Origin: a bacterium
GTDB lineage: Bacteria > Electryoneota > RPQS01
Direction of reading: 5' to 3'
NCBI GenBank assembly: GCA_023382385.1
Contig: JAHDVH010000001.1
Span: 310,001-374,000, forward strand
Length of the DNA: 64,000 nt
The notes beneath the pieces were generated by a model. That model searched no databases, was not told the DNA's origin, and saw nothing but the letters and a program-made list of their open reading frames with translations. The translations under genes and the position numbers were made by a program. Numbering within the stretch: position 1 is the stretch's first letter; each line of letters starts with the position of its first letter. This document shows positions 26,692 to 35,621 of this stretch, in pieces.

Positions 26692-27372
26692 TTATCGAAG
26701 TCGCTCATCATCAATTACGTCGCGGTCAAATATGTTGCCGTGATAATCGATCCGAGACAGAGTTGCAAATCGTGAAGTTGATCGTATCGCTTCGAGTATT
26801 CGATTTGCAATAGTCTGATATCCGGACTTGTCATCAGGTGAATCACTAATCAAAACTTCAGCCGGAATTGTTTCACCAATCACTATTTCGAGCTGTGGAC
26901 GCGGAAACCTAAAAAGTTTGGCATTAGCAGTCCCATGCAGGTAGATTGGCAAGACATCAGCACGTGTCTTTCGCAGGATCCAACCAACGCCGAACTTGGG
27001 CACAAGAAAACCGTCAGCGGGTGCCCGCGTCCCTTCGGGGAAAAACACCAGCGCGTTACTGCGGCCGAGAATCTTCATACATGCAGACATGGCGGACTTG
27101 TCCAACTGGCCGCGCCTGACGGGAAACGCGTTCAGCTTGCGCAAGAGTCTTCCTGCCAACCTATTCCTAAAAAGTTCGGCTTTCGCAAAGAAGTGCACCT
27201 CCCTCTTTAGGAACCCCCCTAATAGCGGCGGGTCAAGATTAGACCTGTGGTTTGAACAGATCAGTAACGGACCAGTCTTTGGCAGGCGATCCATGCCTGT
27301 AACGCGCACGCCGAACAGGGCTTTAAACATACAGCGAGAAAACAGGGAAACCGTTGCGTAGAACAGTCGCAT
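26692..27372 (-). CDS. plsC: 1-acyl-glycerol-3-phosphate acyltransferase
   Basis: Transfers the second acyl chain to lysophosphatidate at the membrane, making the substrate of CdsA. The 226 residues show an N-terminal membrane-interacting segment, the catalytic NHRSNLDP (HX4D) near 42 and the substrate-binding FFPEGTRAP near 115, then a PIYLHGT segment. ATG start; six bases after cmk. Acyl specificity is unknown. Confidence 0.93.
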   Translation of the reverse strand: MRLFYATVSLFSRCMFKALFGVRVTGMDRLPKTGPLLICSNHRSNLDPPLLGGFLKREVHFFAKAELFRNRLAGRLLRKLNAFPVRRGQLDKSAMSACMKILGRSNALVFFPEGTRAPADGFLVPKFGVGWILRKTRADVLPIYLHGTANAKLFRFPRPQLEIVIGETIPAEVLISDSPDDKSGYQTIANRILEAIRSTSRFATLSRIDYHGNIFDRDVIDDERLR

Positions 27373-27378
27373 ACCTTA

Positions 27379-28077
27379 CTACTTGGCAGTCGCAATGGTT
27401 CCGTGCTTCTTCACGAGTGCCAATACACGATCAACTTGGTCACCAATAGTAAGATGTGTCGTGTCAATCTCTACTGCGTCGCTTGCCTTTCTCAATGGGC
27501 TATGTTCTCGCGACGAGTCACGTTGATCTCGCGCTACCAGCGCTTGCTCAACTTCTTCGACAGACTGTACTATGCCGCGCGCTGTCAACTCTTTTTGTCG
27601 ACGCAAGGCACGCACGTGGGGGTCTGCGCTCAAGTACACTTTTACACCCGCATCAGGAAACACAACTGTACCAATGTCACGCCCATCCGCAACTATGCCG
27701 CCGCGTTTGCCAATCTCGCGCTGCCATGCGACAAGCTTCTCGCGAATCAAGGCATGTTCGGAGACTGGGCCGACCCAAAGTGAAATCTCAGGTGTCCTGA
27801 TGTCATCAGACACATCCTCGCCATCAAGCAGAAAATGCACACCCTCCGAGTTAGAAACCTGCTCAACAACAGTATGCTCCAGAAGCTCCTGAAGGGCTTT
27901 GCGATCGGTTAGCTCTATACCACTCCGATATATTTTGAGCGCGACAGCTCGATACATAGCCCCAGTGTCCAGGTACATGAACCCAAGTCTCTGAGCAACC
28001 AACTTCGCAGTTGTAGACTTTCCGCTACTTGCCGGGCCGTCAATCGCCACGACGAGTGACTTTGACACATCGTTCAT
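27379..28077 (-). CDS. cmk: Cytidylate kinase
   Basis: Phosphorylates CMP and dCMP using ATP; it recycles the CMP released in phospholipid and LPS synthesis. The 232 residues start with a P-loop IDGPASSGKSTTAK, followed by LDTGAMYRAVALK, the CMP-binding insert, and VADGRDIGTVVFPDA. ATG start overlaps the stop of the preceding 566-residue protein gene by four bases (ATGA). Confidence 0.97.
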   Translation of the reverse strand: MNDVSKSLVVAIDGPASSGKSTTAKLVAQRLGFMYLDTGAMYRAVALKIYRSGIELTDRKALQELLEHTVVEQVSNSEGVHFLLDGEDVSDDIRTPEISLWVGPVSEHALIREKLVAWQREIGKRGGIVADGRDIGTVVFPDAGVKVYLSADPHVRALRRQKELTARGIVQSVEEVEQALVARDQRDSSREHSPLRKASDAVEIDTTHLTIGDQVDRVLALVKKHGTIATAK

Positions 28078-29774
28078 CCTTTGATGCGTCCACCATTCTC
28101 TTCATCAATGAAAATGCGGGTCACGATCTTTCCGACAAAGTGCGTGTCGCTCTCACCTTCGAACCGGCTGTCCCAGGGATACCCTGAGGAAGAATCACTC
28201 CTGCTTGATTCCTCATCAAATTGCAGATGCTTCTCTATGCGACGCTGCCATAATGCCATATTTTCTGGCCTCAAGTCAACCCAGCCCTTCTTCACCCATT
28301 CATTCAGGCTCTCTTGATCAACCGAAAACTCGTTTGAGCCTGCGTAAGGAGGAATCTTAACCTCCGGCCCACGCAAGATTCTCTCACCGTCAGGAAGGAG
28401 TATAGGCACACCAATTGAAAGAATTGTCGCTCGCAAATGCGTATTTGACTTCACGATTTGCAATAACGCTTCAGAGCAGCGATCATGCGATTGCTTACAG
28501 AAGTCGGATACATGCGGATAAGCAAGCCAGATCAAGTATGCCTCGTACAGAAGCTTCGAAAGGTGTGGTGGGCCGAGCATCTCGAATGCAATGCTTCGAT
28601 GGCCCGTTTCTTTCTCAAGTCTGACCATTTCGTCCAGAGCAGCCTTGCGCAGAATTCCCGCTCGGTAAGTGGGTCCCATAACTACGGAGTCAAGTGCTCC
28701 GACCACATCAAAACCACTATTGCCACCTTCGATCTCGGTGACAACCGAATGCGCAATCTCTTCGGGAGTTACGAATTCCATCTGATCCGCGGCAGTGATC
28801 GTGAAGAATTCTTCCGTGGAAAATATCCCGTTCTCACCGGTATCGATGTAGACCGACTTCATATTCTCGCCAAGAGGCGAACCACAAGAATCATCGACGC
28901 GCTTGAATACAGAAGATAACTGATAGGCCGCACCTGGGTCACAGTCGAACAACGGGATTGGTTTTCCACCGCGCCTTATCTCACCATGCGATATCTTCTT
29001 CCAAGCGATTACCGCAGCAGGCTTGATCTCTTTGACGTACGGCGAACCAGGAGTTCTTCCCATGAGGAAAAGCAGCAGGCTGTGCGCACCGGCGATAGAA
29101 GACTTGCTAAGGAGCTGTCCCGAAGGGCGGTCCTCCGAATGTGTGTAAGGGATATTGAGCCCCATTCCACCTGTACCTGTGGTTCCGATCTTCAGGTACA
29201 TTCGGACGTTATTAGTCCGGCATGCTTCGTTTAGCACCTGCAAGTGTCGAATCAGCTGCGGCAAACTAATCGTGCTGGCAAGTCTTTCCACACGCTCTTC
29301 AAGTGAAACGCCGGATGAATCGCCATCTTCGCTATCGAGAGCTTTTCTAACATCATAGTAAGCCGTGTAGGAGTCTTGATATGCCAAACCCGTTGCTGAA
29401 TTTACGCTATCAATGATCAAATCCGGCTTGTGCTTCTCAATGAGCTGATAGAGAAAGAACGAATGCAAGCGCTCACGATTTGGCTTTTCGAAAACTCCAT
29501 CAAGGAACATTCGTCGCAAAGAGACATCACCTAGAATCTGCGCCCGCGCCTTGTCTTTCAGGCTTGCAGGCAGAAAAATGTCGCCCCACTCAGCGATGAT
29601 CTCGGTGCTACCTTTGTGTGGATCCAATTCGCGAACTGCATCAAGCGCCTCTTCTTGGCGCAGCGACAATACTATTAGGTGGGAGGGTTTCTTTTCAAGT
29701 AACTGCTTGCACACGGCAACACCCACAAGGCCCCAACCTCCCAGTACAAGGATTCTGCTTCCCTTAATATTCAT
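28074..29774 (-). CDS. Unassigned Rossmann-fold protein related to extended SDR/epimerases
   Basis: I do not recognise a named family. The 566 residues begin with ILVLGGWGLVGVAV, a GxxGxxG dinucleotide-binding motif, followed by alternating strands and helices up to about residue 270 (PDLIIDSVNSATGLAY, then YLKIGTTGTGGMGLNIPYTHSEDRP). Where extended SDR enzymes have the YxxxK catalytic pair, the sequence reads QLLSK near residue 221, so the Lys is kept but the Tyr is Gln. About 300 further residues follow, including PTYRAGILRKAALDEM and a tail rich in Ser and Asp near 530. No signal or membrane segment is present, so it is cytosolic. It lies between scpB and cmk, where a pseudouridine synthase often lies. 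Function unknown. Confidence 0.7.
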   Translation of the reverse strand: MNIKGSRILVLGGWGLVGVAVCKQLLEKKPSHLIVLSLRQEEALDAVRELDPHKGSTEIIAEWGDIFLPASLKDKARAQILGDVSLRRMFLDGVFEKPNRERLHSFFLYQLIEKHKPDLIIDSVNSATGLAYQDSYTAYYDVRKALDSEDGDSSGVSLEERVERLASTISLPQLIRHLQVLNEACRTNNVRMYLKIGTTGTGGMGLNIPYTHSEDRPSGQLLSKSSIAGAHSLLLFLMGRTPGSPYVKEIKPAAVIAWKKISHGEIRRGGKPIPLFDCDPGAAYQLSSVFKRVDDSCGSPLGENMKSVYIDTGENGIFSTEEFFTITAADQMEFVTPEEIAHSVVTEIEGGNSGFDVVGALDSVVMGPTYRAGILRKAALDEMVRLEKETGHRSIAFEMLGPPHLSKLLYEAYLIWLAYPHVSDFCKQSHDRCSEALLQIVKSNTHLRATILSIGVPILLPDGERILRGPEVKIPPYAGSNEFSVDQESLNEWVKKGWVDLRPENMALWQRRIEKHLQFDEESSRSDSSSGYPWDSRFEGESDTHFVGKIVTRIFIDEENGGRIKG

Positions 29775-29776
29775 GA

Positions 29777-30577
29777 CTAATCTTCCAATTTGTCTTCGGA
29801 TAAGTTTTTTGGGGAAAGAAGCTGATGTCCGTTCCCTTTAGTATGTACAGTCGAAACTTCTGAATCGTCTTCGGAGTCCTCACCTTCGACGACATGACTT
29901 AACTGCATAACTGTCTGATCTGCATCGCGAAGCTCGCCCAATTCGCGGGTCAGTTCAGCGTGCCGCGGCAAGTCCGAAACGTTGGTAATCCCAAAATACT
30001 TCAGAAATTCATCGGTGATTTCATACAAGAGCGGCCTGCCCACGACTTCCGCGCGTCCTTTCACCCGTATCAACCTTCGATCGAGCAGATTGCGCAGCAC
30101 TCCACCAGAATCCACACCACGAATTTCATCCACTTCAACTCGTGTGACCGGGCCTCGAAACGCTATGACCGACAGTGTCTCAAGTGCCGCACGTGACAGC
30201 CTCGTACGGGCTTTGTCCGCCAAGAATCGACGTAGCAGCTCTCCATGCTCAGGGCGCGTGAAAAGCATAAAACCACCAGCGACCGGCAGGATTTCGAACG
30301 CACGGTCATGAGTGACATATTCCTCATTCAGCGCCTCGATCACTTCACCAAGTTTACCCTTCGCCCGCTTTCCGACAGCGTTTATGAATGCGGTCTCGGT
30401 CAAGGGTTCTGTACTCACAAGCAACAATGCCTCGGTCTGCTTCAGCAAGCGCCTCCGCTTGAATTCATGATCTTCGGCTTCCTGTTGCTCCTCACCATCG
30501 AGTTCAGACTCCATGTGATCAGGAGATGACCCGCTCTCATTCTCGGGAAGCGACTGGCCTTCAGTCCAGGATACCAT
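29777..30577 (-). CDS. scpB: Segregation and condensation protein ScpB
   Basis: Accessory subunit of the SMC condensin; two winged-helix domains bind ScpA. The core includes LLLVSTEPLTETAFINAV near 50, a central YVTHDRAFEILPVAGGFMLFTRPE, and the conserved RLSRAALETLSVIAFRGPVTRVEVDEIRGVDS followed by GRPLLYEITDEFLKYFG. The N- and C-terminal extensions are acidic and poorly conserved. ATG at 30577 overlaps the scpA stop (TGATG); a GTG one codon before is possible. Confidence 0.95.
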   Translation of the reverse strand: MVSWTEGQSLPENESGSSPDHMESELDGEEQQEAEDHEFKRRRLLKQTEALLLVSTEPLTETAFINAVGKRAKGKLGEVIEALNEEYVTHDRAFEILPVAGGFMLFTRPEHGELLRRFLADKARTRLSRAALETLSVIAFRGPVTRVEVDEIRGVDSGGVLRNLLDRRLIRVKGRAEVVGRPLLYEITDEFLKYFGITNVSDLPRHAELTRELGELRDADQTVMQLSHVVEGEDSEDDSEVSTVHTKGNGHQLLSPKNLSEDKLED

Positions 30578-31317
30578 CACGCCGCCTGACTATCAATTGC
30601 TTCTGGTTTGAACACGTATATCTCATCAAAGGGCTGGTTTTGCTCGAGCCTTACTCTGTTGTGTCGGGCTAAGTCAAGCAGAGCAAGAAAGGTCGTCACC
30701 CAGACAATTCGGTCAGGCACGTCTCGCAGCTTCTCAATCAGTCCGAAGTGCGAAGCACTTAGCAGATTCCCTAAGACCCAGCGAATGCGCTCCTCAACCG
30801 ATACTCCGAGCAATTTGACATCGTGAAAAACTCGAATCTCCCTCCGCGCTAAAATTTCCTCCATAGTTCGAGCCAATTCGTAGACTGATAGTGGCATGAG
30901 CAGATCGAGTCCTTCCGGACGAGACTCAACGGGGACTGCTTCACGAGCCAGAGGTCGCCGTTCAAACATATTTAGCTCAAGCTCACCAAGGTCTTCTGCT
31001 GCTTCCTTGATCCTGGCGTATATTTGAAGTCGATTCGCAAGCTCACGCCTTGGATCATCGATGTCCAGCTCCTCATTCGTCTCCGTATGCGGCAACAGCA
31101 TTCTGGTCTTGATTGACAAAAGAGTGGCTGCCATCAGCAAATACTCGCCAGCATCTTCAAGATTATCCACGCCTATCTCGTCCAAGGCTTCGAGGTACGA
31201 CGCAGTAATCTCTGCCATAGGCAAGTCAAGAATGTCGTACTCCTTACGCGTGACGAGAAACAACAACAGGTCGAGCGGTCCCTCAAATCTCGGAAGTTTG
31301 ACTTGCCAGATACTCAT
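30577..31317 (-). CDS. scpA: Segregation and condensation protein ScpA
   Basis: Kleisin subunit of the SMC-ScpAB condensin that bridges the SMC heads. The 246 residues open with LPRFEGPLDLLLFLVTRKEYDILDLPMAEITASYLEAL, the family hallmark, and GEYLLMAATLLSIKTRMLLP. The C-terminal winged helix contains VVTTFLALLDLARHNRVRLEQ-like sequence (here VWVTTFLALLDLARHN). ATG start overlaps the trpS stop (ATGA). The smc gene is not in the window. Confidence 0.96.
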   Translation of the reverse strand: MSIWQVKLPRFEGPLDLLLFLVTRKEYDILDLPMAEITASYLEALDEIGVDNLEDAGEYLLMAATLLSIKTRMLLPHTETNEELDIDDPRRELANRLQIYARIKEAAEDLGELELNMFERRPLAREAVPVESRPEGLDLLMPLSVYELARTMEEILARREIRVFHDVKLLGVSVEERIRWVLGNLLSASHFGLIEKLRDVPDRIVWVTTFLALLDLARHNRVRLEQNQPFDEIYVFKPEAIDSQAA

Positions 31318-32309
31318 GAGCCAAACCCCATCGCCGTATGAACCTCAGTCATAGTTTGTGCGGCCACCGCGTTTGCAAGTGCGTTGCCTTCAGCGATCAC
31401 ATCCTTCACATACTGTGGATTCTTCTCAAGACCACGTCTTCGCTCATGAATTGGCGCAAGATGCTCAACTATTCTATCCGCGCAGCGCGACTTGCACTCT
31501 ACACAACCCAAAGCGCCACTTTCACAACCAGATCGAATCTCCTGAACCTCAGAAGCATTGAATTTCTTGTGATAGCCGAATACTAAACAAACGTCTGGGC
31601 GACCAGGGTCATTCTTGCGTACCTTTTGAGGATCAGTTACCGCTTTGCGCAATTTCCCGCGAATCTCTTCTGGAGAGTCGGAAAGAAGAATCGTATTTCC
31701 AAGTGTCTTTGACATGCGCCGCCCGTCTAAACCAATCAAACGAGGGAAGTTTGTCAGCATTCCGTCAGGTTCAGGAAAAATCGGCGACTTGGGTGAATAT
31801 AGATTATTGAATCTTCGCGCTAACTCGCGAGTGACCTCAATATGAGGGAGTTGATCCTCCCCGACTGGAACGATTTCACCCTTGTACATCATGATGTCCG
31901 CTGCCTGCAGTACAGGATACGTTAAGTGACCGGCCGTTACTGCATCTTCGAGGTTTAAGTCACGCACCTGATCTTTCAAAGTCGGGTTACGTTCAAGGCG
32001 ACCGGTTGAAATGATCATGTTTAGCAGCAGATATAGCTCGGCGTGCGCTTTCACTGCTGACTGGACAAAAATCGGACTTTTCTCGGGATCGATACCGGCC
32101 GCAAGCCAGTCTGTGACCATCTCACGAATGTTTTCAGGAATCTGGCGAGTGTGCTCGTAGTCGGTAGTTAACGTATGCCAATCCGCAACGAGGTGAAAAT
32201 TCTGAAACTTATCCTGCAATTGAACCCAATTCTCAAGCGCACCAACATAGTTGCCGAGATGCAGACGGCCGGTCGGGCGCATTCCGGAAAGTATTCGTTT
32301 CTTTTGCAA
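31314..32309 (-). CDS. trpS: Tryptophanyl-tRNA synthetase
   Basis: Class I aminoacyl-tRNA synthetase charging tRNA-Trp, 331 residues (family about 330). The HIGH-type motif is in PTGRLHLGNYVGAL (about 12-25) and the KMSKS-type loop is DGRRMSKTLGN near 197. LQAADIMMYKGEIVPVGEDQLPHIEVTRE is also characteristic. The start appears to be TTG at 32309, because family N-termini start just before KRILSGMRPTG; the next in-frame ATG would remove that segment. A weak promoter lies upstream. Confidence 0.95.
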   Translation of the reverse strand: MQKKRILSGMRPTGRLHLGNYVGALENWVQLQDKFQNFHLVADWHTLTTDYEHTRQIPENIREMVTDWLAAGIDPEKSPIFVQSAVKAHAELYLLLNMIISTGRLERNPTLKDQVRDLNLEDAVTAGHLTYPVLQAADIMMYKGEIVPVGEDQLPHIEVTRELARRFNNLYSPKSPIFPEPDGMLTNFPRLIGLDGRRMSKTLGNTILLSDSPEEIRGKLRKAVTDPQKVRKNDPGRPDVCLVFGYHKKFNASEVQEIRSGCESGALGCVECKSRCADRIVEHLAPIHERRRGLEKNPQYVKDVIAEGNALANAVAAQTMTEVHTAMGFGS

Positions 32310-32324
32310 GTTGGCTGAGAAAAG

Positions 32325-32388
32325 CGGGTTGTGATTCTACTTCAGGCAATCTGTAAACATACGATTTTCCGAAGTGAATCGCAACCCG
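32325..32388 (-). terminator. Long hairpin ending the cobalamin operon (weak U tract)
   Basis: An inverted repeat (arms 32325-32343 and 32371-32388, about 17 pairs with one bulge and one wobble) lies between the beta-propeller gene and trpS. On the minus strand it is followed by CTTTTCTC (32324-32317), a short U tract. It is the best candidate for the operon end, but the loop of 27 bases is long. Confidence 0.5.
32356..32384 (-). promoter_or_regulatory. Possible weak promoter for trpS
   Basis: TTGCGA (32384-32379) and TATGTT (32361-32356) lie 17 bases apart on the minus strand, each matching four of six consensus positions. It overlaps the hairpin above. No better candidate was seen between the propeller gene and trpS. 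Confidence 0.3.
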
Positions 32389-32422
32389 TCTTCGCTGATC
32401 AAATAGATGAGTAAGATATTGT

Positions 32423-33694
32423 TTATTTTACATATACAATTCGAATAGGAGTAATGCTGCCTTCTTGGCGCAGCCGTGCAAAATAGGCACCGGCTGAAAC
32501 CTCTTCCCGTCCAGCCACCCCCGGTACCCATTGGACAAAACTTTGCCCTTCAGAAATTGCCAATTCGGCAACGTGCCTGCCCAATGCGTCATACACGTCA
32601 ATAGTTCCACTGCCAGCAATTATTGTCTCGGTCGCAAAAGTGACTGCGCTATTAAAGGGGTTTGGAAAGGCTGTCAGAACACGAAATTCCTTCGGCACCG
32701 GCGCGCCGGGCGGACTCAGATTGCTCGTCTCCCACAACATCGTCAAGGCACCAGGGCCTGCAGACATAGGGTAGCTGGCAATCAATTCTCCTCCACCGCT
32801 CCGGACTTCCAACGTGGCCTCACCAAAACAAGTCACTGCAAAAAGTCCGCCGGGCAGCGCCTCAATGTCTGTAGCGCCGACTCCGCACAAAATCGGATTG
32901 CTCGCGTCGTTTTGTACTTGCCTCGTGGTTGCATTATATCTGAAGACCTGCCCTGAATCACCCCATCCACCTGCCGCGACATATACGTATTCACCATGTG
33001 CGGAAAGAGAAGCAGGCATGCCTCCCACGTCAAGCACCGTTTCTACATTCATAGATGCTAAATTGACTATGTAAATGCTGCCTGCGACATTTGTATAATT
33101 ACCGGTACAGGCGACATGCAACTCACTTCCAATCTTCACCATCCCCTGCGGGTTTACTCCAAGTACTACGGAGTCAATTAACGCGAGATTCTGCACACTA
33201 TAGCGTTTTAGGACACCCTGTCCAAATTCAGGGAAATTTACTCCCGTATTCAGCACGAACAATGTGTCATCGTAGACCACAATTGCCTGCGTACCAACAC
33301 CCGAATGAAGAGTGATCTCGACAGAGCCGCTCGTTAGATCGATCACGGAGAGTGTCCCACTTACACTTGCGGAGACGGCAAGCCTCGCATTAGGCAGAAG
33401 AGCCGCTGCCCATGGGTTGACCGCGCCCGACACCGAGATTTCCCGCAACGTGTGTAAAGTTCGCCGATCGATTTCCTGAACGGTACCATACCCAGAATTG
33501 ACGACGAACACGCTTGCTTCAGACACCACGACATCATTAGGGATGTTACCCAAGGTCACCGCCTGCGCCACATGCTGACCAGTTTGATAGTTAACCCACC
33601 CCAGACTCTCGTCCAAACCGTTCACAACGTAAAAGATTTGGGCAAAGGCTATCATCTGGTGGAGCACAAGTAATAGCATTGAAGCGCGAATCAT
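32423..33694 (-). CDS. Secreted YncE/BtuG-like beta-propeller with C-terminal sorting domain
   Basis: From the ATG at 33694 it is 423 residues: signal peptide (MIRASMLLLVLHQMIAFAQ), a beta-propeller of about seven blades (about 20-330), and a C-terminal domain of the type IX secretion/NPFN kind (AFPNPFNSAVTF, then IDVYDALGRHVAEL and SAGAYFARLRQ). Blades repeat a pattern like IPNDVVVSEASVFVVNSGYGTVQEID and NPQGMVKIGSELHVACTGN. It is the last gene of the cobalamin-riboswitch operon and directly follows the BtuB-like receptor. In Bacteroides, BtuG is a beta-propeller on BtuB that captures B12; this protein could do the same, but it has a sorting domain rather than a lipobox. That role is inferred. 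An upstream start at 33721 would add nine residues and overlap the receptor gene. Confidence 0.8.
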   Translation of the reverse strand: MIRASMLLLVLHQMIAFAQIFYVVNGLDESLGWVNYQTGQHVAQAVTLGNIPNDVVVSEASVFVVNSGYGTVQEIDRRTLHTLREISVSGAVNPWAAALLPNARLAVSASVSGTLSVIDLTSGSVEITLHSGVGTQAIVVYDDTLFVLNTGVNFPEFGQGVLKRYSVQNLALIDSVVLGVNPQGMVKIGSELHVACTGNYTNVAGSIYIVNLASMNVETVLDVGGMPASLSAHGEYVYVAAGGWGDSGQVFRYNATTRQVQNDASNPILCGVGATDIEALPGGLFAVTCFGEATLEVRSGGGELIASYPMSAGPGALTMLWETSNLSPPGAPVPKEFRVLTAFPNPFNSAVTFATETIIAGSGTIDVYDALGRHVAELAISEGQSFVQWVPGVAGREEVSAGAYFARLRQEGSITPIRIVYVK

Positions 33695-33698
33695 GGTC

Positions 33699-35621
33699 TC
33701 ACATCCATTTAAGGTTGACATACATCCAGAATTGCCTCAGCGGCATCGGAGCGTGACGTACAACACGATAGTCTACGTCAAAGACATTTTCACAACGCAC
33801 GCCAACTTCAATCGCAGTACTTCCCAATGAAAAACACCTTGCGACGTCAGTGTTCACTAAGGTGTACTCCGGCAACCATTTGGAATTTGTCTCCAAAACA
33901 GCTTGCTTATCAGACCAGAAAGTACTAATTGTTCCGTGAAAACCACCAGACTGCGCAGTCAAATTCCCACGAAAAGTCCTTGCTGGGCGATATATTAGAT
34001 ACTTCCCATCTGTAAGCCGATCGCCACTCCGATCTCTGGCCTCCAGCCACTCCATTGACGAACCAACGCTGACAATTCTGGGGACTACTACTTGTGAGAT
34101 TGAGACTGCAAAAGAAGCAAGTGTTGCACTCTTCAGGTTTTGCGGCGTCCAGCGACCATCAAAAGTCTGCCGCCAGTAAATCAAATCGCGGACATGGCTG
34201 TCTGACAGCACTACGTCCAAAGTTGACTTGAATCGAGAATTTGTCGAGAGGGTGCCGAAAGTCTGAAACTGTGTAGAGGATTCCGCCCTAAGGTCCGGAT
34301 TACCTTGCGCCAGGAGTTCATCGTTCCAGAAAAGCGAATAGAAACTTGGGGCATGATATGACATGGAACCACGAAGTCCAACCGACGCATTGACAATGGT
34401 CCGAAAGTCATATGCTACTTCTCCAAAAGGTAATGATTGCAACTTAGAGTCGCCGAATCGCTCCACGTTTAGGCCTGCATCTACACTAAAGCTTTGATTC
34501 TTTCGAATTGATACTGTCTTTCCAATACCTCCCGTAACACGCCAGCGCAGACGATCAGCCTGGTCGTCTGCCAATATGCCGCTTTCCAGGCTCTCGCGTT
34601 CGCCCTCGACTCTTACACAAACTTGGATCCCGCTTGACATTCCTACCCAGCTTGAAGAGATTGCTGACCTTCTCGCATATTCACGTGAAGTCTTGAGAAA
34701 ACTATATGGATCAGGGTCGGAATACTCCTTTCTTTGTGTCTGTTGCGAGAGCTTCGTGGTGATTGTGCCCTTAGGCGTTGGAAGCTCTAAGTCAAAGAGA
34801 AAGGAGCGATAGGACTCCACTTGACTTGCCATCGGAGTAGGTCGCGGAGCTAAGTAACCCGGGAGGCCGAATTCACCTTCCTCGAGCCACAAGGTCGATG
34901 TCAGTTTCACTCTGCCCACGAAGTTCTCGACTTTACCAAAGAATCGGTCTCTGCTGGTTGCATTGTTCTGACGCCTGAACTCCTGACCAAGATTCTGCGT
35001 GAAAGGACCATTACCATCATACTCAGTTACACGAAATCTATAGCGCCCATTGCCCTGTGCGCGTGAGACTCCGGTGACTATTCTCAAGCTTTGCCCGATC
35101 CACTCGTGCCTCGCGGACAACTCACCAAAGGTACCGGTGCCCTCCAACCGCACCGCGGCGGACTTCTGCTTCACTGTCGAAGTCCGAATCGAGATTACGC
35201 CTCCAATCGCTTCAGCTCCAAAACCACTGCCGCCTCTCACAATCTCTATTGACTCAATCCAGTCGACTGGAATGCGCGCCAAGTCTGTTTCACCGCTTCC
35301 AATATCGTCAATTCGAACACCATCAAGCAAGACCAAAACCTGATTAACATTTGAGCCGCCAATTCTCGCGAACTGTTTTCCGCCGGAAGCAGCGTCATCT
35401 CGCAATGTCACGCCTGGCAACTGCTGCAGAAACTCGGCAGCATTCCGCGCTCTGCTCTGCTCGATGTCCTCCTTCTTATATGAGCGAATTACTGCATTAT
35501 CCGAGGCATAGATTATCACCTCCGGCAATGTAGTGTGCAGGGAGTTTGACTCCGTGGCAGACGACAGAGATCCTAACAGTGAGAATCCAAGGGCAATATA
35601 CTTTAGAGAGCGAGTGTCCAT
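33699..35621 (-). CDS. btuB: TonB-dependent outer-membrane receptor, BtuB-like (predicted cobalamin)
   Basis: The 640 residues comprise a signal peptide (to about residue 22), a TonB-box-like PEVIIYAS near 34, a complete plug domain (about 45-150: AAEFLQQLPGVTLRDDAASGGKQFARIGGSNVNQVLVLLDGVRIDD, and RGGSGFGAEAIGGVISIRT), and a barrel ending KWM after an aromatic C-terminal strand pattern (RQFWMYVNLKWM). Size is close to E. coli BtuB (614). The cobalamin riboswitch upstream and the downstream BtuG-like propeller point to B12 as ligand; ligand choice is not proved by residues alone. ATG start; overlaps the previous barrel gene by 19 bases. Confidence 0.88.
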   Translation of the reverse strand: MDTRSLKYIALGFSLLGSLSSATESNSLHTTLPEVIIYASDNAVIRSYKKEDIEQSRARNAAEFLQQLPGVTLRDDAASGGKQFARIGGSNVNQVLVLLDGVRIDDIGSGETDLARIPVDWIESIEIVRGGSGFGAEAIGGVISIRTSTVKQKSAAVRLEGTGTFGELSARHEWIGQSLRIVTGVSRAQGNGRYRFRVTEYDGNGPFTQNLGQEFRRQNNATSRDRFFGKVENFVGRVKLTSTLWLEEGEFGLPGYLAPRPTPMASQVESYRSFLFDLELPTPKGTITTKLSQQTQRKEYSDPDPYSFLKTSREYARRSAISSSWVGMSSGIQVCVRVEGERESLESGILADDQADRLRWRVTGGIGKTVSIRKNQSFSVDAGLNVERFGDSKLQSLPFGEVAYDFRTIVNASVGLRGSMSYHAPSFYSLFWNDELLAQGNPDLRAESSTQFQTFGTLSTNSRFKSTLDVVLSDSHVRDLIYWRQTFDGRWTPQNLKSATLASFAVSISQVVVPRIVSVGSSMEWLEARDRSGDRLTDGKYLIYRPARTFRGNLTAQSGGFHGTISTFWSDKQAVLETNSKWLPEYTLVNTDVARCFSLGSTAIEVGVRCENVFDVDYRVVRHAPMPLRQFWMYVNLKWM

